Shown: piece by piece, positions 8,598-16,461 of the stretch
How positions within the stretch are numbered: the first letter of the stretch is position 1
Layout: each line of letters starts with the position of its first letter
Assembly: GCF_017357405.1 (NCBI RefSeq)
Contig: NZ_CP071597.1
Coordinates: forward strand, 2,170,001 to 2,234,000
DNA: 64,000 nucleotides
Direction: 5' to 3'
Origin: Halomontanus rarus
GTDB lineage: Archaea > Halobacteriota > Halobacteria > Halobacteriales > Natrialbaceae
Made by a program: the position numbers and the translations under genes
The notes under the pieces: model-generated
What the model saw: only the letters and a program-made list of their open reading frames with translations
Databases searched by the model: none
What the model was told of the DNA's origin: nothing

Positions 8598-8876
8598 ATG
8601 AGCACCAGTGATTTCGAAGAGCGCGTCGTGACCGTCCCGCTCCGTGACGTCAAAGCGGGCGCCAACCACGAAGCCGCCGATACGGCGATGAAGATCGTCC
8701 GCCAGCACCTGGCCAAACACTTCGCGGTCGACGAGGACGCCGTCCGACTGGACCCCTCGATCAACGAGACCGTCTGGTCGAACGGCCGATCCAACCCGCC
8801 GCGGAAACTCCGCGTTCGCGCGGCCCGCTTCGACGAGGAAGGCGAACAGATCGTCGAAGCCGAAGTCGCAGACTAA
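8598..8876 (+). CDS. rpl31e: ribosomal protein eL31
   Basis: The predicted product is 92 residues, the normal length for archaeal L31e, a large-subunit protein near the tunnel exit. Typical features are [12 protein letters not shown] at the start, the [16 protein letters not shown] helix and the [12 protein letters not shown] stretch. Only nine bases separate it from rpl39e, so the two are co-transcribed. Confidence 0.97.
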   Translation: MSTSDFEERVVTVPLRDVKAGANHEAADTAMKIVRQHLAKHFAVDEDAVRLDPSINETVWSNGRSNPPRKLRVRAARFDEEGEQIVEAEVAD

Positions 8877-8889
8877 GAGACGAGTTCAC

Positions 8890-9555
8890 GTGCTTCGTAC
8901 TGCCTTCGCCGGATCGTCGTACGTCGGTGTCTTCGCACGCGCGACCGACTCGTGCGTGCTCATCCGCCCCGACACCGACGAGGACGTCGTCGCCAGCGTC
9001 GAAACCGAACTCGAGGTTCCCGCTCTGCAGACGACCGTCGGCGGTTCCTCGACCGTCGGCGCGCTCGTCGCCGGCAACGAGAACGGCCTGCTGGTCAGCA
9101 GCCGCGTCCTCGAGTACGAACGCGAACGGCTCGAGGAGGCGGTCGAGCTGCCGATCGCCGAGTTGCCCGGGAGTATCAACGCCGCCGGGAACGTCGTCCT
9201 CGCCAACGATTACGGCGCCTACGTCCACGCCGACCTGCCGCGGGAGGCAGTGTCGATCGTCAAGGAAACCCTCGAGGTTCCCGTCGAACGCGGCGACCTC
9301 GCGGGCGTTCGAACGGTCGGGACGGCCGCCGTCGCGACCAACTCGGGGGTGCTCTGTCACCCCAAGGCGACCGACGAGGAACTCGACTTCCTCGAGGACG
9401 TCCTCGACGTTCGTGCCGACGTCGGCACGATCAACTACGGCGCGCCGCTGGTCGGCTCGGGACTGGTCGCCACCGACGACGGCTACGTCGTCGGCGAGCA
9501 GACGACCGGGCCGGAGCTGGGCCGGATCGAAGACGCGCTGGATTATATCGACTAA
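8890..9555 (+). CDS. tif6: translation initiation factor aIF6
   Basis: This 221-residue anti-association factor binds the 60S-like subunit and blocks early joining with the small subunit. The fold is a fivefold repeat, and the internal repeats are visible (for example [65 protein letters not shown]). The start is a GTG at 8890, 13 bases after rpl31e. The following 143 bases before rplX include a T-rich stretch (9579-9583) that could end the transcript. Confidence 0.95.
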   Translation: MLRTAFAGSSYVGVFARATDSCVLIRPDTDEDVVASVETELEVPALQTTVGGSSTVGALVAGNENGLLVSSRVLEYERERLEEAVELPIAELPGSINAAGNVVLANDYGAYVHADLPREAVSIVKETLEVPVERGDLAGVRTVGTAAVATNSGVLCHPKATDEELDFLEDVLDVRADVGTINYGAPLVGSGLVATDDGYVVGEQTTGPELGRIEDALDYID

Positions 9556-9698
9556 CTCCTCACCTCACCCCGGCTCTCTCTTTTGACCGGGTTCGACCCC
9601 GCCTCGAGTCCTCAGCCCCGTCTCACCGCAATATCGGGCATCGACACCGGTCGCTCGGGAAGGGAAGATTCTTCCGACTGCCGACCGGAGTGGGAGAT

Positions 9699-9875
9699 AT
9701 GAGTCAGTTTACGGTCAGTGGTCGGTTCAAGAATCGGGACGGCTACTCTCCATTCGAGACGACGGTCGACGCACCGAACGAAGACGTCGCCGAAGAACGC
9801 GTGCTCTCCGAATTCGGGAGCCGCCACGGCGTCAAGCGAACGGAGATCGAACTCTCGGAGGTCACGGGCCAATGA
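9699..9875 (+). CDS. rplX: ribosomal protein eL18A/L20a (LX)
   Basis: This 58-residue archaeal LX protein is the short relative of eukaryotic L18a/L20a. It starts MSQFTVSGRFKNRDGYSPFE and ends EIELSEVTGQ. Its stop overlaps the prefoldin start as ATGA, so translation is coupled. A GGAG box lies a few bases before the ATG. It forms a second transcription unit with pfdA and ftsY, after the aIF6 gene. Confidence 0.93.
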   Translation: MSQFTVSGRFKNRDGYSPFETTVDAPNEDVAEERVLSEFGSRHGVKRTEIELSEVTGQ

Positions 9876-10336
9876 GCGGACAACAGGAACTGCAGGCGCT
9901 CTCCCAGCAGTTACAGGAAATCGAAGGCGAGATCGAGCAGCTGCAGGCGAACGTCGAGTCGATCCGTCAGGAACAGAGCGACGCCGACGAAGCGATCGAC
10001 GCGATCGAGACGCTCGAGACCGACTCGGTCGTTCAGGTCCCCCTCGGCGGCGGTGCCTACGTCCGAGCGACCATCGACGACATCGACGAGATCATCGTCG
10101 AACTCGGCGCGGACTACGCCGCGGAGTTCGAACAGGAGGGTGCGATGGACGCCCTCGAGAACAAGAAAGAGCGCCTCGACGACCGGATCGACGAGGTGAA
10201 CGAGCAGATCTCCGAACTCGAAGCCGAGAGTTCGCAGATCGAGCAGCGAGCCCAGCAGATGCAACAACAGCAGATGCAACAGCAGATGCAGCAGATGCAA
10301 GGGCAGCAGGGTCAGGGCCCGGGCCCCGACCAGTAA
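9872..10336 (+). CDS. pfdA: prefoldin subunit alpha
   Basis: The 154-residue protein is a subunit of the hexameric jellyfish-shaped chaperone that hands unfolded proteins to the thermosome. The two coiled-coil helices (about 1-45 and 88-130) flank the beta-hairpin region (SVVQVPLGGGAYVRATI). The C-terminus is a Gln/Met-rich tail (about 130-150). It is coupled to rplX by a four-base overlap, and ftsY begins 15 bases downstream, an order conserved in many archaea. Confidence 0.94.
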   Translation: MSGQQELQALSQQLQEIEGEIEQLQANVESIRQEQSDADEAIDAIETLETDSVVQVPLGGGAYVRATIDDIDEIIVELGADYAAEFEQEGAMDALENKKERLDDRIDEVNEQISELEAESSQIEQRAQQMQQQQMQQQMQQMQGQQGQGPGPDQ

Positions 10337-10351
10337 CGCCGGAGCCTTTTC

Positions 10352-11683
10352 ATGTTCGATAGTTTAAAAGACAAACTGGGGAGCTTCCGCAAAGACGTCG
10401 AAGAGACCGCCGAGGAGAAGGCGGAGCCGGTCGACGAAGAGGAGTTAGACGACGAGGTGTCGGCAGACGACGAGTCGGTCGCTGAGACCGACGCGGCGGA
10501 CGACGGATTCGAAGCCGACGCTGAGACGGCGGCCGGATCCGAGTCGCAACCGGCACCCGACTCCGCGCCGGCACCGCATCCGGATCCGGAGGCCGAACCG
10601 ACGCCGACGCCGGCAACGGAGTCCCAACCGGAATCGACGCCCGCCGACTCCGCACCGTCCGTCGACGCTACCGTCGGCGGTGAGGGGGCCGAACTCGAGG
10701 AAGGCGACGCCGAGTCGGGTGCCGAATCCGACGCCGAGGACGCGGACGCGGACACGGACGATGACGACGACGACGGCTCGAACTCGACCGGCTTCGGCCG
10801 CAAGGCGAAGTCGCTCGTCCGCGGGAAGTTCGTCATCGAGGAGGAGGACCTCGAGGACCCGCTCGACGAACTCGAGCTCGCCTTGCTCTCGAGCGACGTC
10901 GAGATGGGCGTCGCCGAGGAGATTCTCGACAACATCCGTGACGAACTGGTCGGCGAGACCCGGAAGTTCACCGAGTCGACCGGCGGCGTCGTCGAGGAGG
11001 CGCTCAAGGAGGCGATCCGCGACGTGATCAGCGTCGGTCAGTTCGACTTCGACGAGCGCGTCGCGATCGCCGACAAGCCGCTGGTGATCATCTTCACCGG
11101 CGTCAACGGCGTCGGCAAGACCACCTCGATCGCCAAACTCAGCCGCTATCTCGAGGAGCGCGGCTTCTCGAGCGTGATGGCCAACGGCGACACCTACCGT
11201 GCGGGAGCCAACGAACAGATCCGCGAGCACGCGGAGGCGCTGGACACCAAGCTGATCGCCCACGAACAGGGCGGCGACCCCGCGGCGGTGCTCTACGACG
11301 CCGTCGAGTACGCCGAAGCGAACGACGTCGACGTCGTGCTCGGGGACACTGCCGGTCGCCTCCACACCGACGAGGGGTTGATGGACCAACTCGAGAAGAT
11401 CGACCGCGTCGTCGATCCCGACATGGCGATCTTCGTCGACGAAGCGGTGGCGGGGCAGGACGCCGTCAACCGCGCCCGCGAGTTCAACGAGGCCGCGCCG
11501 TTCGACGGCGCCATCCTGACGAAGGCGGACGCCGACTCCAACGGTGGCGCCGCCATCTCCGTGGCCCAGGTCACCGGACAGCCGATCCTCTTTCTCGGGG
11601 TCGGACAGGGCTACGACGACATCGAACGCTTCGACCCCGATCGGATGGTCGATCGGTTGCTCGAGGACGAAGACGAGGAGTGA
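10352..11683 (+). CDS. ftsY: signal recognition particle receptor FtsY
   Basis: This GTPase docks SRP-ribosome complexes at the membrane. Residues about 1-150 form a very acidic extension rich in Asp, Glu and Pro, with a proline-spaced segment (PAPDSAPAPHPDPEAEPTP), as expected for haloarchaeal FtsY. The NG domain follows: the P-loop GVNGVGKTTS near 249, DTAGR near 331, and TKADADSNGG near 390. The length of 443 is within the normal range once the acidic tail is counted. It forms a transcription unit with rplX and pfdA. Its partner SRP54 is encoded at 36.9 kb. Confidence 0.96.
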   Translation: MFDSLKDKLGSFRKDVEETAEEKAEPVDEEELDDEVSADDESVAETDAADDGFEADAETAAGSESQPAPDSAPAPHPDPEAEPTPTPATESQPESTPADSAPSVDATVGGEGAELEEGDAESGAESDAEDADADTDDDDDDGSNSTGFGRKAKSLVRGKFVIEEEDLEDPLDELELALLSSDVEMGVAEEILDNIRDELVGETRKFTESTGGVVEEALKEAIRDVISVGQFDFDERVAIADKPLVIIFTGVNGVGKTTSIAKLSRYLEERGFSSVMANGDTYRAGANEQIREHAEALDTKLIAHEQGGDPAAVLYDAVEYAEANDVDVVLGDTAGRLHTDEGLMDQLEKIDRVVDPDMAIFVDEAVAGQDAVNRAREFNEAAPFDGAILTKADADSNGGAAISVAQVTGQPILFLGVGQGYDDIERFDPDRMVDRLLEDEDEE

Positions 11684-11794
11684 GGCCGGCGGTTCGGAAG
11701 CGTTTCTGTTTTCGTTGTGACGTGGAGCTCCGACTCGAAGGACGGGTCATAGCAGAAGGCCTTGCGTGCGGTCGTGGTCGTAGTGGTCTCGAAG

Positions 11795-13237
11795 TCAGTC
11801 CCCCCGTGCACCGATCGCGTACACTCGGCCGTCCGCAAACGCGAGGTACACTACGTCGTGGGCCGAAATCACTCGCGGATTCACGTCGTCCGTCGCTTCG
11901 GCTCCGGAATCCCCTCGAGGATCGACCGACCACTGCGTCTCGCCGGCGAGGTCGATCCCGGCGACCGTCGTTCCCGATCCCGAATCAGAGGCGGAGACGG
12001 AAGCGGAAACGAGGCCGTCGACGGTACCGGCGAGCGACTCGCCGACCGCAGCGTCCTCGAGACGCCACCGTTCGGTTCCATCGGTGGGGTCGACGGCGAC
12101 CAGTGTGTTCGCACAGCCGACGTGGATCGTTCCCTCGCGACAGACGAGGGTCGTCGGTGGTCGTCGAGTCGCGCCCCCTCCCGCGACGTCGAGCGTCCAC
12201 AGCGGTGATCCGTCCTCCCTCGAGTACGCGGAGAGCCGTCCGTCTGCAGATGCGTAGAGTCGATCATCGTCACCGTCGACGGCGATGTGGCCGTTTCGTT
12301 CGTCGCAGATCGACTCGGTGCGCTCGAGGATCGTCCGCTCCCACCGCGGCGTTCCGTCGTCGGTCTCGAGCGCGACGATTCGGCCGTCAGTGAGACTCGT
12401 GTATACGATGCCGTCGGCGATGCACGTGTTTCGCGTCGGAATCGCGTTCCCCATCCCCTTCTCCTTCCTGTTCTCGAAGCGGTGGGTCCAGCGCTCGGTG
12501 CCGCCGTGGGAGAACGCGTACAGAGCGTTGACCGTGGGTTCGCCTCCGCCCTTGTCCCCGCTCTCGACCTCGCTCGAGACGGCCCGTCCGGACGGGAGGT
12601 ACACGCCGTTCGCGTCGACGACCGGCGGGCAGTACTCGGTGCCCGGAACGGAAACCTGCCAGTCGATCGCCCCGCTGGTCGCGTCCAGTGCGGCGAGCAG
12701 TACCACCTCGAACCGTCGGGAGTGGCCGGTGACGTAGACGGTCTCGCCGTCGCGTGCGAGTCCGCCGACGGTGTCCCAGTTTCGGGTTCGGTTTTGGGAT
12801 CGGGTTTGGGTCCCGGCGTCGTCGGCACCAGCATCACCGCTGGTCGGGAGTTTGAGAACGGTCGTCCACTCCCGCGTTCCGGTTCGGCCCTCGAGTGCGG
12901 TGACCGCGCCCCGCTGTCCGACGTCGGTGGACTGCTGGTGGCCGACGTAGACGAAGCGGTCGTCCGTGACGGGGACGGTTCGTGGGTCGATCGTACCGTC
13001 GACGGTCCGGAGCCAAGCGGTGTCGACGTCTCCAGTCGGGAGTCGCGACGTCGGGTTGTGTCCGGTCCCCGCGCTGTCACACCGATCCACTTCCCACGGG
13101 CCGTGGGACGTGAACCCGTCGGCGTACGCCGATCGGTCGAACTCGTCGGGCGGGGACTCGGATCGTGACTGAAAGGATTCCAGACAGCCTCCGCTCAGTG
13201 TCACCCCCAGCGTGGCGAGCACCCCCCGACGATGCAT
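11795..13237 (-). CDS. PQQ-like beta-propeller lipoprotein
   Basis: The 480-residue protein has a lipoprotein-type N-terminus (MHRRGVLATLGVTLSGGC), so it is probably exported and lipid-anchored. It then has repeated blades with the PQQ-propeller signature (GTREWTTVL, GAIDWQVSV, GTERWTHRF, GTPRWERTI, GSPLWTLDV, GTERWRLED, GETQWSVDP). No catalytic residues of quinoprotein dehydrogenases are evident, so a binding or scaffold role is as likely as an enzyme. One blade contains a Gln/Arg/Asn-rich low-complexity insertion near residue 150 encoded by a 6-base-period repeat. ATG 13237 is set by a TATA box 26 bases upstream and by the lipobox position. Confidence 0.85.
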   Translation of the reverse strand: MHRRGVLATLGVTLSGGCLESFQSRSESPPDEFDRSAYADGFTSHGPWEVDRCDSAGTGHNPTSRLPTGDVDTAWLRTVDGTIDPRTVPVTDDRFVYVGHQQSTDVGQRGAVTALEGRTGTREWTTVLKLPTSGDAGADDAGTQTRSQNRTRNWDTVGGLARDGETVYVTGHSRRFEVVLLAALDATSGAIDWQVSVPGTEYCPPVVDANGVYLPSGRAVSSEVESGDKGGGEPTVNALYAFSHGGTERWTHRFENRKEKGMGNAIPTRNTCIADGIVYTSLTDGRIVALETDDGTPRWERTILERTESICDERNGHIAVDGDDDRLYASADGRLSAYSREDGSPLWTLDVAGGGATRRPPTTLVCREGTIHVGCANTLVAVDPTDGTERWRLEDAAVGESLAGTVDGLVSASVSASDSGSGTTVAGIDLAGETQWSVDPRGDSGAEATDDVNPRVISAHDVVYLAFADGRVYAIGARGD

Positions 13238-13259
13238 ACCGTATCCAAGAGATGTAAGA

Positions 13260-13267
13260 GATAAAAG
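13260..13267 (-). promoter_or_regulatory. TATA box of the beta-propeller lipoprotein gene
   Basis: The minus strand reads CTTTTATC, centred about 26 bases before the ATG at 13237, which indicates a leaderless transcript. Confidence 0.65.
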
Positions 13268-13353
13268 TACTTTCATCTGTAATGTGAATTTTGTTGTCGT
13301 TCTCGGGGAGAGTAATAGTCGATCGATCATCGACAGGCGGGGCAGATCGACTG

Positions 13354-13441
13354 TTACAAGCCGGTGTCACGAGTTCGCCGGGTGATTTCGGCGAATCCCA
13401 CGAACGGTTACAGCCGATCGATCAGTGTCACCTTCTTGTAA
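13354..13441. promoter_or_regulatory. paired inverted motif upstream of the NmrA-type gene
   Basis: Two 17-bp arms face each other: TTACAAGCCGGTGTCAC at 13354-13370 and GTGTCACCTTCTTGTAA at 13425-13441. They are complementary at 14 of 17 positions by hand count. The second arm lies 24-40 bases before the ATG of the NmrA-type gene, where a promoter would be, so a dimeric regulator binding both sites is plausible. This is an inference from symmetry alone. Confidence 0.4.
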
Positions 13442-13464
13442 CTGGTCGTGGTACCTCCCCCGCT

Positions 13465-14316
13465 ATGCCAGCAGAGACAGTACTCGTCGTCGGCTCGACC
13501 GGAACGCAGGGTGGTGCGGTCGCCCGGCACCTCCTCGAGCGCGATAGCAAGGTGCTCGCGTTGACCCGAGACAAAGACAAACCTGAAGCACATCGACTCG
13601 CCGAACAGGGTGCCGAGATCGTCGAGGGCGATATCAGCGAGAAGAATACCATCGAACCGCTGCTCGAGGACGCCGACGGCATCTTCTGCGTGACCAACTT
13701 CTGGGAGCACGGCTACGAGGACGAGATAGAGCAGGGAACCAACGTCGCCGAACTGGCGGCCGAGGTGGGCGTCGACCACTTCGTCTTCTCCTCTGTCGGC
13801 GGTGCCGAACGCGACACCGGCATCTCTCACTTCGACTCGAAGTGGGAGATCGAAGAGCGCATCCGCGACCTCGAGTTGCCCGCGACGATCGTACGACCGG
13901 TCTTTTTCATGCAGAACCTCGAGGGCTTTCGCGAGTCGATCGAGGACGGCGCGCTCGCGATGGGACTCGAACCGCGGGAACCGCTGCAGATGCTCGACAT
14001 CGACAACCTCGGCGCGTTCGTCACGAACGTCTTCGCCGATCCAGATCAGTACCTCGGCGAGGCCTACGAACTCGCGGGCGACGAACTCACGTTGCGTGCG
14101 ATGGCGGTCCGGTTCGCTGACGCCCTCGGCACCGAGGTCCGCGCCCGACACCTCTCGATCGACGACGTCGAAGAACACCAGGGAGCGGAGTACGCCGACA
14201 TGTTCGCATGGTTCAACGACCACGGCTACGAGTCGCCGATCGCCGACCTGCAGGCCGACCATCACGTCGTCTTCTCCCGACTCGAGGAGTACCTCGCCCG
14301 GGAGTGGTCGGGGTGA
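13465..14316 (+). CDS. NmrA-type NAD(P)-binding protein
   Basis: This 283-residue atypical short-chain dehydrogenase-like protein has the dinucleotide-binding loop VVGSTGTQGGAVARHLL at the N-terminus, followed by GDISEKNTIEPLL and FVFSSVGGAERDTGISHF in the expected NmrA order. Proteins of this family bind NAD(P) and act either as redox-state sensors or as reductases; the sequence does not decide between them. The ATG at 13465 fits the family start. It is divergent from the beta-propeller lipoprotein gene, and the shared upstream region carries a paired inverted motif. Confidence 0.88.
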   Translation: MPAETVLVVGSTGTQGGAVARHLLERDSKVLALTRDKDKPEAHRLAEQGAEIVEGDISEKNTIEPLLEDADGIFCVTNFWEHGYEDEIEQGTNVAELAAEVGVDHFVFSSVGGAERDTGISHFDSKWEIEERIRDLELPATIVRPVFFMQNLEGFRESIEDGALAMGLEPREPLQMLDIDNLGAFVTNVFADPDQYLGEAYELAGDELTLRAMAVRFADALGTEVRARHLSIDDVEEHQGAEYADMFAWFNDHGYESPIADLQADHHVVFSRLEEYLAREWSG

Positions 14317-14580
14317 GCACAGTCGCCGCCGAGCGTCAGCGTGCGGCCGATCGCACGGCTGTCGTACGATCGACGTAAAACCGGTTTCGGGTGTCGCTGT
14401 CGCAGCCTCCCCACTGTCGGCAACAATCTCCTCTTTCGGATTCCGAGACCGTCTCCCGATAGCTCTCGAGGTCCCTCCCTCTCCCGCCTCGAGAGCCGCC
14501 GTTCAAAAAAGCCCGCCATATTGCGGCAAACGGTGCCGGTGTGTCCCAGCGTCGTCAGTGTTCGCCTCATTGCTCGTGCG
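14317..14580. other. gene-free stretch before the siroheme reductase operon
   Basis: No gene is recognised in these 264 bases. The composition is mixed, and no open frame looks coding. The operator-like promoter region of the downstream operon follows immediately. Confidence 0.4.
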
Positions 14581-14610
14581 TATAGGTGCGGGATTACACT
14601 AGCGGTGTAA
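14581..14610 (+). promoter_or_regulatory. TATA-like element and 17-bp palindromic operator candidate
   Basis: TATAGG at 14581-14586 is followed by a perfect inverted repeat, TTACAC (14594-14599), five bases, then GTGTAA (14605-14610). The palindrome ends two bases before an ATG at 14613. It therefore covers the expected transcription start, a position where a bound protein would block initiation. No regulator gene is adjacent. Confidence 0.5.
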
Positions 14611-14612
14611 GA

Positions 14613-14708
14613 ATGAACGCACCGACCGTGCAGATCGCTCGCTCGCGATCGTTCGAATCGACCGATTCCAAAAAAGCCATCCGTAGCGGGTGGGGAGCGA
14701 AGGCATGA
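14613..14708 (+). CDS. 31-residue mini-ORF, first in the siroheme reductase operon
   Basis: The ATG at 14613 lies about 30 bases after the TATA-like element. It encodes a basic 31-residue peptide (MNAPTVQIARSRSFESTDSK, then AIRSGWGAKA). Its TGA overlaps the next mini-ORF as ATGA. Translation could be genuine, or the chain may act as a leader that feeds ribosomes into the reductase gene. No family is recognised, and the short length keeps confidence low. Confidence 0.4.
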   Translation: MNAPTVQIARSRSFESTDSKKAIRSGWGAKA

Positions 14709-14764
14709 ACGCAGACGACACGAACGTGTTCGGACGGGCCGCTCTCTCGAGGTGGTTCGCGTGA
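14705..14764 (+). CDS. 19-residue mini-ORF coupled to the reductase gene
   Basis: The peptide is MNADDTNVFGRAALSRWFA. Its start overlaps the stop of the preceding mini-ORF (ATGA), and its stop overlaps the GTG start of the reductase (GTGA). This unbroken chain of overlaps suggests translational coupling. Its function is unknown and it could be a leader peptide. Confidence 0.4.
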   Translation: MNADDTNVFGRAALSRWFA

Positions 14765-16461
14765 ACACAGTCGAACAACACAAACAGGAGAAACACCCCC
14801 TCGACGTCATCGAGGACCTCCAAGAGTACGCCGACGAGGGCCTCTCCTTCGAGGAAATCGAAGAGCGCGCTGGCGGCGGCGAGTGGGAGCGCCTGAAGTG
14901 GGCCGGGATGTACACCCAGAAGCAAGACGACTTCTTCATGGTCCGGACGAAGGTCCCCGGCGGCTACCTCACGCCCGAACAGGCTGAAGTGATCGGCGAG
15001 TGCGCCGTCGACTACGCGACCGCCCCGCCCGAACACGGCGGCGAGGAGCAAAACGAGCTGTGGGGCGACGCCTACCTCGACATCACGACCCGACAGGACA
15101 TTCAAAAACACTGGATCCGCGTCGAGGACGTCCCCGACATGTGGCAGCGCTACGAGGACGTCGGCCTGACGACCATTCAGGGCTGTGGTGACTCCGCGCG
15201 GAACGTGCTGGGCTGCCCGGCGGCAGGCCTCGACGACCACGAGTGTTTCAACGCACAACCGGTCATCGACGCCGTCTCGGACTTCTTCACCGAGAATCGG
15301 GAGTACGCCAACCTGCCCCGAAAATTCAAGATAACGATCACGGGCTGTACGCACGACTGCGCCCAGTCCCAGATCAACGACGTCGGACTCGTCCCCGCCA
15401 AGAAGGAAATCGACGGGGAGTGGCTCTACGGCTTCCACGCCCGCCTCGGTGGCGGGCTCTCCGACGGCCCGCGGATGGCGTCGAACGTCGACGCCTTCAT
15501 CCGGCCGGAACACGCCGTCGAGTTCTGTCGCGCCGTCGCCCAGACGTTCAAGGAGATCGGCGACCGCCACAACCGCGGCGTCTGCCGCATGCGCTATCTC
15601 GTCCAGCAACTCGGCCCCGAGAAGTTCGAGGAGGCCGTCCGCGACCGCTGTACCGTCGACCTCCCCGAGAGCGGGCAGGGGCTGACGACCGGCTACAAGG
15701 GCGACCACGTCGGCGTCCACGACCAGAAACAGGACGGCCTGCAGTACGTCGGCTTCAACGTCATCGCCGGCCGCATGGGCGGCGACGAGTTCGCAGAGGC
15801 CGCCCGCGCCGCACAGAAGTACGGCACCGATGAGTCCTCGGTCCGCCTCGCGACGGACCAGAACTTCCTCATCACCCACGTTCCCGAGGAGAACGTCGAC
15901 GACCTCCTCACGGAGCCGTTCGCCCAGGAGTACAGCCCGAACCCCGGCGCATTTTCGCGCGGTGCCGTGGGCTGTACGGGCAACGAGTTCTGTAACTACG
16001 CGATCATCGAGACCAAAAAGCGCACCAAACGCTGGGCGCGCGAACTCGACGAACGCATCGACGTCCCCGACGACGTCGACGTCATCCGAATGCACATGTC
16101 CGGCTGTTCCGCCTCGTGTGCACAGCCACAGATCGCCGACATCGGCTTCCGCGGCGAGACGGTCAAACTCGAGGACGAAAACAGCACCAACGCCGAGGGA
16201 GACAACATCGTCGAAGGAATGGACTTCGGCCTCGGCGGCGCGCTCGGCGCGGACAACGAGTTCCTCGACTGGGTCGAGACCGCCGTCCCCGCCGACGCCG
16301 TGATTCCGGCCCTCGAGCGCCTGTTCGAGGTCTTCGCCGAGGAGAAACGCGACGACGAACCGTTCTACGCGTGGTGTCGCCGGGTCGACAACGGTCGGCT
16401 CCGCGAGATCATGCAACGGGCCGACGCGCCGGTCACTCGAGGTGTTGCCCATGGGGACTGA
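14761..16461 (+). CDS. siroheme nitrite/sulfite reductase, ferredoxin type
   Basis: This enzyme carries out six-electron reduction of nitrite to ammonia or sulfite to sulfide. The 566-residue protein has the two-fold repeat of the family: a first half with GCGDSARNVLGCPAAG near 142 and TGCTHDCAQSQ near 196, then the cluster-binding half with CTGNEFC (C-x5-C) near 404 and GCSASCAQPQ (C-x3-C) near 447. Those four cysteines would hold the 4Fe-4S cluster bridged to siroheme. GTG 14761 is chosen because GAGGTGG lies just upstream and it overlaps the mini-ORF stop. The next gene overlaps it by 11 bases and encodes an FrhB-like electron carrier. No nitrate-uptake or nitrate-reductase genes are nearby, so sulfite is at least as likely a substrate as nitrite. 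Confidence 0.88.
   Translation: MNTVEQHKQEKHPLDVIEDLQEYADEGLSFEEIEERAGGGEWERLKWAGMYTQKQDDFFMVRTKVPGGYLTPEQAEVIGECAVDYATAPPEHGGEEQNELWGDAYLDITTRQDIQKHWIRVEDVPDMWQRYEDVGLTTIQGCGDSARNVLGCPAAGLDDHECFNAQPVIDAVSDFFTENREYANLPRKFKITITGCTHDCAQSQINDVGLVPAKKEIDGEWLYGFHARLGGGLSDGPRMASNVDAFIRPEHAVEFCRAVAQTFKEIGDRHNRGVCRMRYLVQQLGPEKFEEAVRDRCTVDLPESGQGLTTGYKGDHVGVHDQKQDGLQYVGFNVIAGRMGGDEFAEAARAAQKYGTDESSVRLATDQNFLITHVPEENVDDLLTEPFAQEYSPNPGAFSRGAVGCTGNEFCNYAIIETKKRTKRWARELDERIDVPDDVDVIRMHMSGCSASCAQPQIADIGFRGETVKLEDENSTNAEGDNIVEGMDFGLGGALGADNEFLDWVETAVPADAVIPALERLFEVFAEEKRDDEPFYAWCRRVDNGRLREIMQRADAPVTRGVAHGD

Noticed and set aside
14599-16452. 617-codon minus-strand open frame opposite the siroheme reductase
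   Set aside because: It mirrors the reductase gene, has no recognisable motif and no promoter, so it is an antisense artefact.
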